A stretch of DNA of 64,000 nucleotides from Deltaproteobacteria bacterium tcs-42 (GCA_002049545.1 LLYT01000002.1:1-64000), one strand, 5' to 3'. Shown: positions 30,813 to 41,254, counted from the stretch's first letter. Notes: generated by a model not told the origin, from the letters alone. Made by a program: numbers and translations.

Positions 30813-32462
30813 ATGTCTGTTCTGAATAACGCTGGAATCAATATTCCATTTCCACAAAACGAACCTGTCCTCTCTTACGCACCCGGCACACCCGAGCGGC
30901 AACAACTGAAAGCATCCCTGGAGGAACTGAAAGCACAACAGCTTGATATCCCCCTGGTTATTGGTGGCAGGGAAGTCCGTACCGGTAATACGGCCAAAAT
31001 CGCCTCCCCTCACGATCATTCACTTGACCTCGGTCAGTATCATAAAGCCGGTCCGCAAGAAGTACAGATGGCGATTGACGCCGCCATGGCCGCGAAACCG
31101 GTATGGGAAAACATGCGCTGGGAAGAGCGGGCATCTATTTTCCTCAAAGCTGCTGAACTGCTGGCCGGACCTTATCGCTTTCTGATGAACGCAGCCACCA
31201 TGCTCAATACCAGCAAAAGCCCATTACAGGCTGAAATTGACGCTGCCTGCGAACTGATCGATTTTTTACGTTTCAACGTCTATTTTGCCCAGGAGGTCTA
31301 CGCCGATCAGCCCCTGCACTCGCCGTCACCCATCTGGAACTATGTCCAGAATCGCCCGCTGGAAGGCTTCGTTTTTGCCGTGGCGCCGTTTAATTTTGCC
31401 GCCATCGCCGGAAACCTGCCGACCTCACCGGCGATCATGGGCAACACTGTGGTGTGGAAGCCAGCATCATCGGCGGTCTATGCCCCATATCACTTTATGA
31501 AGCTACTGCAAGAGGCGGGGCTTCCCGATGGAGTCATCAACTTTGTCCCGGGCTCTGGTAGCAATGTCGGCAATACCTGCCTCGACAGTCCTGACTTCGC
31601 CGGTATCCATTTTACCGGCAGCACCCCGGTCTTCCAGAGCATGTGGAAACAGATCGGCAACAACATTGCTGAAAACAAATACAAAAGCTATCCACGCATC
31701 GTCGGTGAAACCGGCGGTAAAGATTTTATCGTCGCCCACCCTTCCTCCAAGGTCAAAGCCCTGGCCACGGCCATTGTCCGCGGCTCCTTCGAATATCAGG
31801 GGCAAAAGTGTTCAGCCGCCTCCCGCGCCTACATCCCGGAATCGCTCTGGCAACCGGTGCTGGATGAGGTCAAGAATCAGGTCAGCCGGTTCAAGATCGG
31901 CGACGTCTGCGATTTCGGTAACTTCTTCAACGCCGTCATCGACCAGGCCGCCTTCAGCACCATTACCGAATATATCGATTACGCGGCCGCAGCCAGTGAT
32001 GCCGAAATCCCGATCGGCGGTAAGTACGACGACAGCAAGGGCTTCTTTATCGAACCAACAATTATCACCACCACCAATCCCCACTTCAAAACCATGGAGG
32101 AGGAGATATTCGGCCCGGTCATGACCATGTACTGCTATCCTGATGCTGAATTCGAAGCGACCCTGGAATTGTGTGACCAAACCTCAGAATACAGCCTGAC
32201 CGGCGCAATCTTCTCCCAGGATCGCCAAGCAGTCAATCTGGCATTGAAAAAGCTCGAGAATGCCGCCGGCAACTTCTACATTAATGACAAGCCGACCGGA
32301 TCGGTCGTCGGCCAGCAGCCCTTTGGTGGCGCCCGTGCCTCCGGCACCAACGACAAGGCCGGCAGCAAGCAGAACCTGATGCGCTGGAACTCGGTCCGTT
32401 CGATCAAGGAAAACTTCGTACCACCGGAAAGTTTTGAATATCCCTTCCTGGATGCCGAGTAG
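30813..32462 (+). CDS. pruA: L-glutamate gamma-semialdehyde (P5C) dehydrogenase
   Basis: PFNFAAIAGNLPTSPAIMGNTVVWKPAS; GETGGKDFIVAHPSS; GQKCSAASRAYIPESLW. Confidence 0.93.
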   Translation: MSVLNNAGINIPFPQNEPVLSYAPGTPERQQLKASLEELKAQQLDIPLVIGGREVRTGNTAKIASPHDHSLDLGQYHKAGPQEVQMAIDAAMAAKPVWENMRWEERASIFLKAAELLAGPYRFLMNAATMLNTSKSPLQAEIDAACELIDFLRFNVYFAQEVYADQPLHSPSPIWNYVQNRPLEGFVFAVAPFNFAAIAGNLPTSPAIMGNTVVWKPASSAVYAPYHFMKLLQEAGLPDGVINFVPGSGSNVGNTCLDSPDFAGIHFTGSTPVFQSMWKQIGNNIAENKYKSYPRIVGETGGKDFIVAHPSSKVKALATAIVRGSFEYQGQKCSAASRAYIPESLWQPVLDEVKNQVSRFKIGDVCDFGNFFNAVIDQAAFSTITEYIDYAAAASDAEIPIGGKYDDSKGFFIEPTIITTTNPHFKTMEEEIFGPVMTMYCYPDAEFEATLELCDQTSEYSLTGAIFSQDRQAVNLALKKLENAAGNFYINDKPTGSVVGQQPFGGARASGTNDKAGSKQNLMRWNSVRSIKENFVPPESFEYPFLDAE

Positions 32463-32598
32463 TCTTTTAAAAAAGCACCAGGCCAGGAGTCAGGAGTAAG
32501 GCTCAAGGAACAGGGATCGAGGTTGCAACCTTCAAACCTAGAACCTTGTTCCTGTGCCCTTGCACCTTGCCCTTGAACCTATTTTTGCGGAGCGAAAA

Positions 32599-33507
32599 AT
32601 GTCTCTATTTGATTTTGTTATTTCAAAAACCATTATGCACGTCCCGAAACCGATCGTCAGCCCGTTTGCCAAAGGTTACATCGCCGGGTCACGACTGGAA
32701 GACGCGGTTAAGGTCACCAAGGAATTGAATCAGCAGGGGATGATGACCACCATCGATATCCTTGGTGAATTTATTACCCATTTTGATGAGGCGATCAGTT
32801 TCAAAAACGATGGACTGGATATCCTGCAAACCATCGATCGCGAAAAACTCGATGCAAACCTGTCGATCAAACCGACCCAGATGGGGCTGCTTCTCGACGA
32901 AGATCGCTGCTTTGATCTTATTCATGAGCTCGTCGTCGAAGCAAAAAGACTGAACAATTTTATTCGTATCGACATTGAAGATGTACCGGTCACCGATGTC
33001 ACCTTTAAATTTTTCCGCAAGTTGCGCGAGGAATTCCCCGGTCATGTCGGTACCGCCTTTCAGGGCTACCTGCGCCGCACCCCGCAGGACGTTATCGATC
33101 TGGGGGACGGTTTCCAGAACTACCGCCTCTGTAAAGGCATTTATGTCGAATCGCGCAAAGACGCATGGAAGAATCCGCAGGCGATCAATGGCAACTTCAT
33201 GGCTTCCCTCGAATTGCTGTTCAAGCAGGGAGCTTACGTTGGTATTGCGACCCACGATGAACAGCTGGTTTTTGAATCGATGAAACTGATTCGGGAGCTG
33301 GGCCTTAAACCCGACCAGTACGAATTCCAGATGCTGCTCGGTGTCGATGAAGAATTACGTGAGATTATTCTCGCAGCCGGGCATCGATTACGTATCTACG
33401 TCCCCTACGGTGAAGATTGGCTCCCCTACTCTAAGCGCCGCCTCAAAGAGAATCCGTCTATTGCCAAGCATGCACTGAAGCAACTGCTGGGCATAAACAA
33501 GCATTGA
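32599..33507 (+). CDS. Proline dehydrogenase
   Basis: ISIKPTQMGL-like LSIKPTQMGLLLDE; FIRIDIEDVPVTD; GTAFQGYLRRT; RLCKGIYVES. Confidence 0.9.
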   Translation: MSLFDFVISKTIMHVPKPIVSPFAKGYIAGSRLEDAVKVTKELNQQGMMTTIDILGEFITHFDEAISFKNDGLDILQTIDREKLDANLSIKPTQMGLLLDEDRCFDLIHELVVEAKRLNNFIRIDIEDVPVTDVTFKFFRKLREEFPGHVGTAFQGYLRRTPQDVIDLGDGFQNYRLCKGIYVESRKDAWKNPQAINGNFMASLELLFKQGAYVGIATHDEQLVFESMKLIRELGLKPDQYEFQMLLGVDEELREIILAAGHRLRIYVPYGEDWLPYSKRRLKENPSIAKHALKQLLGINKH

Positions 33508-33584
33508 TTTCTTGGTAACCAATAAGGTAAGGTATTTTTCGTAAAACAGTTTTCTACATAACCCCAACGAAGGAGAAATGACAC

Positions 33585-34715
33585 ATGAAGAACACATTCC
33601 GTAACATCCTGTTAACACTTTGCACCATCGCTCTGATGGCCGGTCTTTCCTCGGCTGACACCCTCAAGGTCGGTGTTCAGGCACCGATCACTGGCGATTA
33701 TGCCAACGAAGGCCAGGGCATTGAAAACGCTTCCCGCCTGGTCGCAGCAGAATTTAATGAACTAGGTGGCATTCAGGGAAAACAAATTGAGATTATCCCC
33801 TGTGATGACCAGGGAACCGCAATGGCAGCCGCTATCTGCGCTAAAGATCTGGTCAACAAAGGGGTCTCCTTTGTTGTCGGTTCCTACACCTCAACCTGCG
33901 CTGAAGCAGCACAAAAAACCTATTATAATGCTGGCGTTCTCCAGACTTCTGACGGTACCGCCAACAGCCTGACCGAGCACGGCTACTGGACATTCCTGCG
34001 TAACTCTTTCCCCAACAGTGCTGAAGCCGACTACGCTGCTGAATACATGGTCAACGTCAAGAACTACAAGCGGATTGTTGTTGTCTCTGACTTCTCCAGT
34101 TATGCAACCGGCCTTGCCGAGTCAACTATCGCCGCTATCAAGGCAGCTGGCGGTAACGTCGTGGCATACAAAAAAGTTAAAGCTAAATCACAGAACTTCA
34201 CCCCGGTTCTGACCAGCATCAAATCCAAGAAACCCGATGCCATTTTCTTCGCCGGTTACTACACTGACGGTGGCCAGTTGCGTGCCCAGCAAGTTGCTCT
34301 GCGGATCGATGCCGACTTCATCGGTGGAGATGCCAACGACAATGTTGATTTCGCCAAACTGGCCGGCAATGCAGCAGAAGGAGCTTTCATCATCAACGTT
34401 CCTACTCCGGAAATGCTCCCCTATCCAATTGCCAAAACATTCCTGAAAAACTACAAGGCGACTTATGGTCAACTTCCACCATCCGTCTGGACCCTGATGA
34501 ATGCCGATGGTATGCGCATCATTCTCCACGCCATGAAGGAAGCTAAAACGACTGACACCAAGAAGGTCTTTGAGTACCTGATGGCGATGGACAAGCCCCT
34601 TCCCGGCGTAACCGGGCCACTGAAGTTTGCTAAAGACGGTAACCGCGTTGGCAGCAGCTACATGACCTTTGAAATCCAGGGCGATGACAGCTACAAAGTT
34701 GTTCACGCTCAATAA
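33585..34715 (+). CDS. livK: Branched-chain amino acid-type ABC transporter substrate-binding protein
   Basis: Signal peptide; LKVGVQAPITGDYANEGQGIENASRLVAAEFNELGGIQGKQIEI. Confidence 0.92.
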   Translation: MKNTFRNILLTLCTIALMAGLSSADTLKVGVQAPITGDYANEGQGIENASRLVAAEFNELGGIQGKQIEIIPCDDQGTAMAAAICAKDLVNKGVSFVVGSYTSTCAEAAQKTYYNAGVLQTSDGTANSLTEHGYWTFLRNSFPNSAEADYAAEYMVNVKNYKRIVVVSDFSSYATGLAESTIAAIKAAGGNVVAYKKVKAKSQNFTPVLTSIKSKKPDAIFFAGYYTDGGQLRAQQVALRIDADFIGGDANDNVDFAKLAGNAAEGAFIINVPTPEMLPYPIAKTFLKNYKATYGQLPPSVWTLMNADGMRIILHAMKEAKTTDTKKVFEYLMAMDKPLPGVTGPLKFAKDGNRVGSSYMTFEIQGDDSYKVVHAQ

Positions 34716-34740
34716 GAACCTTATGTAAATGCAGGTATAT

Positions 34741-34780
34741 GGGGATGGGAGCCCCGACGGAATGCTCCCATCCCCTCTTT
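34741..34780 (+). terminator. Terminator/attenuator between livK and livH
   Basis: GGGGATGGGAGC-cccgacggaat-GCTCCCATCCCC TCTTTTCT. Confidence 0.75.
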
Positions 34781-34907
34781 TCTGCCCTTCACCGGCAAGA
34801 GAACAATAGCGAAATTCTTCTCCGGCGGGTCAAGAGTAGAAGAGACAGTACGGCAGAACGGGATAGCGCCAGACAGGCAAACGATATCCCCCAACAGGAG
34901 TAATTTT

Positions 34908-35804
34908 ATGGATATTTTTCTTCAACAATTGGCAAACGGCTTAACCATCGGCAGTATGTTTGCCCTGGTGGCTCTCGGCTACACCATGGTCTACGGGGTG
35001 ATGAAGCTGATCAACTTTGCCCATGGTGATATGGTCGCGGCCTCTGCTTTTATCGGTTTGACCATCTATACCCAGGTGATGGGGCAATCAACCTCGTTCG
35101 GCGCGGTTATTGCCATTTTTATTCTTGCAGCGGCCTGTACCGCCTGTATCGGTATTGCCCTTGAGCGTTTTGCCTATCGTCCTTTACGTGAAGCACCACG
35201 TCTCTCGGCTGTCGTCTCGGCCCTTGGAGCCAGTCTGGTTATCCAGAACGGCATCATGCTTGTCTGGGGCCCCCAAATGCGGATTTTCCCTCCCCTGGTT
35301 CCAGAGGTGTACTGGGATATCGGCGGAGTTGTCGTCAGTCTGGTTCAGGTCCTGATTCTGGGTTTGTCACTGATACTCATGGTCGCACTCTATATCTTTG
35401 TCGAAAAAACCCGGATAGGGGCGGCAATTCGTGCCAGTGCAATCGATCAGGATGCCTCCCGGCTGATGGGAATCAACGTCAACAATGTTATCGCACTGAT
35501 TTTCATTATCGGCTCATCGCTCGGGGCAGTCGGCGGTCTGTTTATTGCTCTTTATTATCGTGGAATCACCTTTAACATGGGCTGGCAATACGGTCTTTAC
35601 GCCTTTATTGCCGCCATTCTCGGTGGTATCGGCAATATCCCCGGCGCTATGCTCGGAGGTATGATGCTTGGTCTGTTTCAAGCATTTATCGCCGGTTATG
35701 TTTCCAGCACCTGGGCTGATGCTTTCACCTTTATCCTGCTGATTTTAATTTTGATTGTTCGTCCCACCGGTTTACTTGGTGAGCGAGTTGCGGAGAAAGT
35801 ATAA
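34908..35804 (+). CDS. livH: Branched-chain amino acid-type ABC permease
   Basis: LANGLTIGSMFALVALGYTMVYGVMKLINFAHGD. Confidence 0.95.
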   Translation: MDIFLQQLANGLTIGSMFALVALGYTMVYGVMKLINFAHGDMVAASAFIGLTIYTQVMGQSTSFGAVIAIFILAAACTACIGIALERFAYRPLREAPRLSAVVSALGASLVIQNGIMLVWGPQMRIFPPLVPEVYWDIGGVVVSLVQVLILGLSLILMVALYIFVEKTRIGAAIRASAIDQDASRLMGINVNNVIALIFIIGSSLGAVGGLFIALYYRGITFNMGWQYGLYAFIAAILGGIGNIPGAMLGGMMLGLFQAFIAGYVSSTWADAFTFILLILILIVRPTGLLGERVAEKV

Positions 35805-36760
35805 TGGATATTTTAAAACGCTACAGCTTACCGATCTTTCTCGTTGTCCTGCTGGTTTTACCCAATCTGCTCGATCCACGCTGGCAGGCTATTGCTATCA
35901 CATTTCTGGTTTTTTCGGTCGTTGCCCTCTCCGAAGATATTGTCCTCGGCAAGGCAGGGATGTTCAACATGGGTCACGCCCTCTTTTTTGGTATGGGTGC
36001 CTATGTCACAGCGATCCTTAATGCCAAATTCGGCTGGCCGATTCTGGCAACAATCCCGGTTGCGGTTTTAGTACCGGCACTCTTCGGCATTTTGTTCGCC
36101 GGTCCGATTGTCCACCTGCGCGGCGATTACCTGCTGGTGGTCACCATTGGTATCAATATCGTCTTCATCCAGGTCCTACAGAACAACCTCGGCGGTATGA
36201 CGGGCGGTCCCAATGGAATTTTCGGCCTTGACAGCTTGAGTCTGTTTGGTTGGCAACTGACCAGCCAGTTAGCCACCTACTACTTCGCTTTCATCATCCT
36301 GCTGGTCACCCTGGGCGTGATGAAAAACCTGGAAAAAAGCAAGGCTGGACGGGCGCTCCATTACCTGCGAGAAGATTCACTGGCTTCGGAAAGTATCGGT
36401 ATCAATACCCGAACCTACAAAATCTTTGCTTTCGGCCTCGGTGCCGGTCTTGCTGGGCTGGCGGGAACCGTTTTTGCGACCCAATACTCTGCGGTCAGCC
36501 CGGAAGCATTTAACTTCATGCAATCGGTTCTCTTTTTCAGTATCGTTCTGGTGGGAGGATCTTCCATCCCGGGCATCTTCCTCGGCGTCTTCGTTATGTT
36601 TATTCTACCGGAAATATTCCGTGAGTTCTCGACCTGGCGCTACTTCGTTTTCGGCTTTGCCATGATTCTCACGATGATTCTACGTCCAAACGGAATCTGG
36701 CCAGCAACCTTCGGCAAAATTCCCAAGTTTCTGATTAAGGACTCTGACCATGGCGCATAA
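35804..36760 (+). CDS. livM: Branched-chain amino acid-type ABC permease
   Basis: VVALSEDIVLGKAGMFNMGHALFFGMGAY; overlaps livH stop. Confidence 0.94.
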   Translation: MDILKRYSLPIFLVVLLVLPNLLDPRWQAIAITFLVFSVVALSEDIVLGKAGMFNMGHALFFGMGAYVTAILNAKFGWPILATIPVAVLVPALFGILFAGPIVHLRGDYLLVVTIGINIVFIQVLQNNLGGMTGGPNGIFGLDSLSLFGWQLTSQLATYYFAFIILLVTLGVMKNLEKSKAGRALHYLREDSLASESIGINTRTYKIFAFGLGAGLAGLAGTVFATQYSAVSPEAFNFMQSVLFFSIVLVGGSSIPGIFLGVFVMFILPEIFREFSTWRYFVFGFAMILTMILRPNGIWPATFGKIPKFLIKDSDHGA

Positions 36761-37526
36761 TGAATTGATCCTGACGAATGTCACTAAACGTTTTGGCGGA
36801 CTGACAGCTGTTGATGATCTTTCCTTTACTGTAAAACCCGGTCAGATCTACGGCATTATCGGCCCCAATGGTGCGGGTAAAACCACCGTTTTCAACTGCA
36901 TCACCGGTATCTATAAATCTGAAGAAGGTTCGGTCAACTGGCGGGGAGAAGAAATCCGCGGACTGACTCCCTACCAGATTGTCGACCGGGGTATCGTCCG
37001 CACTTTTCAGACCATCCGCCTCTTCAGCCAGATGTCGGTGGCAGAAAATATCATGAGTGGACGCCATATCAGAAGTTCACAAAAATGGTGGCACGGAATT
37101 ATGCACACTCCGGCATCAAAACGTGATGAACTTGATAATTGGCACAAGGTCGAAGAGCAGCTCGATTTTTTCAAACTGAGTCAATATGCCGCGACTCCGG
37201 TCGGCTCTCTCCCCTACGGCCTGCAACGCCGCGTTGAGATGGCACGAGCACGGGCAGTCGATCCAACCTTACTGATCCTCGACGAACCGGCAGCCGGCCT
37301 CAACGACAATGAAACGGCTGATCTGGTCGAGACAATTTCCAAGATCCGCGACAAGGGTGTCACTGTACTGCTGATTGAACACGATATGGATCTGGTGATG
37401 AAAGTGACCGACTACCTGACCGTAATCAACTTTGGCAAAAAAATTGCCGAAGGAACCCCGGCAGAGATCCAGAAAGACCCTGCAGTTATTGAAGCCTACC
37501 TGGGAAGTGAGGATGACGATGAGTAA
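36750..37526 (+). CDS. livG: Branched-chain amino acid-type ABC ATP-binding protein
   Basis: GIIGPNGAGKTTVFNCITGIYKSEEG; ILDEPAAGLNDNET. Confidence 0.95.
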   Translation: MAHNELILTNVTKRFGGLTAVDDLSFTVKPGQIYGIIGPNGAGKTTVFNCITGIYKSEEGSVNWRGEEIRGLTPYQIVDRGIVRTFQTIRLFSQMSVAENIMSGRHIRSSQKWWHGIMHTPASKRDELDNWHKVEEQLDFFKLSQYAATPVGSLPYGLQRRVEMARARAVDPTLLILDEPAAGLNDNETADLVETISKIRDKGVTVLLIEHDMDLVMKVTDYLTVINFGKKIAEGTPAEIQKDPAVIEAYLGSEDDDE

Positions 37527-38238
37527 CAGCCCTCTGATTGAAATAAAAGACCTGGAAGTCGCCTACGGCAGCATCGATGCCATCAAGGGAATCTCACTCG
37601 AAGTCCACAAGGGTGAAATTGTTACGATTCTCGGTGCCAACGGGGCGGGAAAAACCACAACCATGCGCACCATCAGTCAGCTCCATAAAGCCAAAGCCGG
37701 CTCAATCATGTTCAAGGGAGTTGAACTGACCAAACTGCCACCCCATAAGATTGTTGGTATGGGGCTCAGCCAGTCACCTGAGGGGCGACGTGTTTTCGGT
37801 ATCCTGACCGTAGAAGAAAACCTGATGCTGGGAGCTTTTTCGCAGAAAAAACTCAACAAAAAAACCTTGAAGTGGGTTTACGATCTTTTCCCCCGCCTTG
37901 AAGAGCGGCGCAAACAACTTGCAGGAACCCTCTCCGGCGGTGAGCAACAGATGCTCGCCATCGGTCGGTCACTGATGAGTGATCCTGAGATGCTGCTTCT
38001 CGATGAACCCTCCCTGGGAATTGCACCTATTCTGGTTAAAGCGATCTTTAAACAGATAAAACAGATTGCCAGCGAAGGGGTCACTGTGTTGTTGGTTGAA
38101 CAAAATGCCAAGGCCGCACTGAAGCTCGCCGACCGGGGTTACGTCCTTGATGTTGGCAGAATCGGGTTATCAGGCCCTGCAGATGAACTGCTTGCCTCAG
38201 AAAAGGTGCAGGAAGCGTATTTGGGCAAGAAAAGCTGA
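37519..38238 (+). CDS. livF: Branched-chain amino acid-type ABC ATP-binding protein
   Basis: ILGANGAGKTTTMRTIS; LSGGEQQMLAIGRSLMSDPEMLLLDEPSLG. Confidence 0.95.
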   Translation: MSNSPLIEIKDLEVAYGSIDAIKGISLEVHKGEIVTILGANGAGKTTTMRTISQLHKAKAGSIMFKGVELTKLPPHKIVGMGLSQSPEGRRVFGILTVEENLMLGAFSQKKLNKKTLKWVYDLFPRLEERRKQLAGTLSGGEQQMLAIGRSLMSDPEMLLLDEPSLGIAPILVKAIFKQIKQIASEGVTVLLVEQNAKAALKLADRGYVLDVGRIGLSGPADELLASEKVQEAYLGKKS

Positions 38239-38261
38239 TTGACATAAAAACCAAACTGTTA

Positions 38262-38437
38262 GCCACCAAGGACACCAAGAAAATCAAGCCCCTTTAACGG
38301 AGAGGCGGAGAGAAGCAGAGAAAACAAGAATAAAGTTCTTAGGTTTTTAAAACCAAAAAAACAGATTTTCCTATACTCTCCACTTCAGCGGTTCTCCGTT
38401 AAAAGCTCTGTCTTGGTGTTTTAGGTGCCCTGGTGGC
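38262..38437. repeat. Palindromic intergenic repeat, TTTAACGGAGAG family copy 1
   Basis: GCCACCAAGGACACCAAG...TTTAACGGAGAGGCGGAGAGAAGCAGAG...CTCCGTTAAAA...TCTTGGTG...CTGGTGGC. Confidence 0.7.
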
Positions 38438-38520
38438 AATCAACAGCTTGCTTTAATCCTGCAGCTCGGTACACTTTTAAGTCAACGCATTCCCATTGTC
38501 GAACACAAAGGAGCGCAACC

Positions 38521-39330
38521 ATGAACCTTAAAGACATCCTCGTTCATATAGACAATCGCCCGACCTGCGACTCTCGACTGGAAGTGGCCATCGAATTGGC
38601 CAAACAGCAAAAATCGCAACTCACCGGCATCTATATCATCCCGCACCCCCATTTTGTTGCGCATCAGCACAACAGGCTGGAGCTTGCCGATCAAGCAGAG
38701 CAGCGTTTTAAGCAAGCGACCGATGCGGCCGGACTGACATCCGACTGGATCTGTATCGACAGCCATAAAAGTGAACTGAATGTCCCGACCGCACTTAACA
38801 TCCACGCTCACTATCGCGATCTGCTGGTCATCAGCCAGACCGATGAAGAAGCCCCGGACCGGACTATTCCCAATGACTTGCCTGAAAAAGCGATCCTTGG
38901 CTCTGGCCGCCCGGTACTGGTTGTCCCCTATGCAGGACAATTCAAGCATGAATTCAAACGCATTTTGATGGCATGGCGTGGTGGACCCGAATCATCCCGT
39001 GCTCTCCATGATGCGATGCCAGTCCTGCGCACGGCACAGAAGGTGAAAGTTATCACTGTCCAAGGACGGGAAGGGGACGAATCCTATCAGTCCCATGAAT
39101 CCGATATCTGCAAACACATGACCCATTACAAATTGCCTCTGACCTGTGAAAAAAGGGTCAGCGGCCCTCTGAGTGTCGGAGATATGCTGTTGAACAGCTG
39201 TGCCGATTCCGGTACCGATCTATTGGTCATGGGGGCGACATCCCAATCGCGCCGTGGCTACCAGACCCTGGGTGAAACGGGTCGGCATATACTCAAATGT
39301 ATGACCGCTCCCGTTATCATGTCGCATTAA
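38521..39330 (+). CDS. Universal stress protein family (tandem Usp)
   Basis: MNLKDILVHIDNRPTCDSRLEVAIELA; SGTDLLVMGATSQSRRGYQTLGETGRHILKCMTAPVIMSH. Confidence 0.88.
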   Translation: MNLKDILVHIDNRPTCDSRLEVAIELAKQQKSQLTGIYIIPHPHFVAHQHNRLELADQAEQRFKQATDAAGLTSDWICIDSHKSELNVPTALNIHAHYRDLLVISQTDEEAPDRTIPNDLPEKAILGSGRPVLVVPYAGQFKHEFKRILMAWRGGPESSRALHDAMPVLRTAQKVKVITVQGREGDESYQSHESDICKHMTHYKLPLTCEKRVSGPLSVGDMLLNSCADSGTDLLVMGATSQSRRGYQTLGETGRHILKCMTAPVIMSH

Positions 39331-39393
39331 AGTGCTCCTGAACTGAATTAATGACCTGAGTATTTTCAGAATAATAACCATAGAGACCCAGAT

Positions 39394-40833
39394 ATGGATA
39401 GATTTATTCAGGAATTGACCTGGGAGCATAACGCAATCATCGACTCATCATCTGACGGCCTGTTTGTCTGTGATGGTCAAGGGAAAATCCTCCATATCAA
39501 TCCGGCCTCGGAACGGATTAACCATGCCACAGCCCAGCAACTGGTCGGCAAGGATTATCTTGAATCGGCCAAAGAAGGGTTGGTTATTCTCCCTTCCGCA
39601 GCGCTGGAAGCGATTAACAAGCGTGAGCAAGTCAGCCTGCTACAGGAAAATCGCTTTGGTCGCAAATTAATCTCAACCGCCACCCCGGTTTTTGACGATA
39701 GCGATCAATTAATCCGGGTTGTGGTCAGCGAACGCGATATCACCGAGATTGATCGACTGCAGCGCCAGCTTGAAGAACAACAGGCACTCGGCGATCAGTT
39801 CCGCCACCAGATTCTCGAACTACAACAGATGCAGTTGGATAACCGCCAGATCATCGCTGAAAGCCCCTGTATGGTTAAAGCAATCCGGCAGGCTTTGAAG
39901 ATGAGTCAGGTTGATCCAACGGTGTTGATTCTCGGCGAATCAGGAGTTGGCAAAGGGTTGATTGCCGATCTCATCCACCACCACTCACTCCGCTCAGACC
40001 AACCGATCATCAAACTTAACTGTGGTGCTATCCCGGAAGCCCTGATCGAAGCCGAACTGTTCGGCTATGAAAAAGGGGCTTTTACCGGAGCGGCCAACAA
40101 TAAACCGGGACTTTTGGAAGTTGCTGACGGAGGAATGGTCTTTCTTGATGAAATTGCGGAACTTCCTCCGGCCTCGCAGGTCAAGCTGTTGCGTTTTATG
40201 GAGGACGGCCTGGTGACCCGTCTCGGCAGTACTCAAAGTCGTCGTATCGATGTTCGCATTCTTGCTGCAACCAACCGTGATCTGCAACAGATGATGGAAC
40301 AGGGTGAGTTCCGCACCGACCTCTACTATCGACTCAGCGTCATTCCACTGCAGATCCCCGCACTGCGTGAACGCAAGGAATGTCTGTTACCTCTGATCCG
40401 GTCCTATATCAATCACTTTTCATCCCGTTCAGGACAATCAAAACGGCTCACTGCAGCCGCAATCGATACCCTGACCGACTATTCCTACCCGGGTAATGTT
40501 CGCGAACTGATGAATATCTGCGAACGGTTGGTGGTGATGTCAGAGACTGGCCTGATCGATGTTAATGACCTGCCACAGGCGGTCATTTCTGGAGCCAGCA
40601 ACGAAACGGGAACCTCATTTAAAAACTGGCCCCAGAATATGAGTATGGCGCAGATTCTGGAAACCGTGGAACGAAATGTGCTGCTGGCAGCAGGTAAACG
40701 CTGCAGCAAACAGAAAGATATTGCGACCGGACTGGGCATGAGCCAACCGACAGTTGCCCGCAAGTTGCAGAAATATGGGATCAATTCACAGTTTGGACAA
40801 AACAGAAACCAAATTGAAAACCCTCCAGAATAG
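39394..40833 (+). CDS. Sigma-54-dependent transcriptional activator with PAS domain
   Basis: GESGVGKGLIADLIH; ELFGYEKGAFTGA; similar along its length to 28837-30579. Confidence 0.93.
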   Translation: MDRFIQELTWEHNAIIDSSSDGLFVCDGQGKILHINPASERINHATAQQLVGKDYLESAKEGLVILPSAALEAINKREQVSLLQENRFGRKLISTATPVFDDSDQLIRVVVSERDITEIDRLQRQLEEQQALGDQFRHQILELQQMQLDNRQIIAESPCMVKAIRQALKMSQVDPTVLILGESGVGKGLIADLIHHHSLRSDQPIIKLNCGAIPEALIEAELFGYEKGAFTGAANNKPGLLEVADGGMVFLDEIAELPPASQVKLLRFMEDGLVTRLGSTQSRRIDVRILAATNRDLQQMMEQGEFRTDLYYRLSVIPLQIPALRERKECLLPLIRSYINHFSSRSGQSKRLTAAAIDTLTDYSYPGNVRELMNICERLVVMSETGLIDVNDLPQAVISGASNETGTSFKNWPQNMSMAQILETVERNVLLAAGKRCSKQKDIATGLGMSQPTVARKLQKYGINSQFGQNRNQIENPPE

Positions 40834-40845
40834 TCAAATTGCATT

Positions 40846-40992
40846 AGCAGGGTGCTGAAAAAACGTTTTTGAGGCCGCAAGTACAAGGCGAAAACTATCG
40901 AAACAGTGTAATTTACACCCTGCAAATGAGCATTTTCAGACAATTTTCAACGTAGCAATCGTAACGCAGGTAGTTTTTCAACGGCCTGTTAG
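40846..40992. repeat. Palindromic intergenic repeat
   Basis: AGCAGGGTGCTGAAAAAAC ... GTTTTTCAACGGCCTGTTAG ends; inner GTGTAATTTACAC. Confidence 0.65.
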
Positions 40993-41254
40993 ATCAAACT
41001 TGTTCTGAAAGACAGTACCTGTCTTGCTCAATATCAGCAATTCTTCTCCGCAAAATTCCTTACAATATATGCGAGCCCTTTTTGGCAGGACATTTGATAA
41101 ATGACTCGAAGCGGGTTTATCGGCTGAACCAACGTCTGTCACAAATCCTGATTTGGGAAAACAGGTAGCATCTTCATAGGCTGAGCAGAACTGCTCGAAA
41201 TCTGGACCGACGAACCTATAATCTATATATTATTTATTTGCTTATTTTTTATAA

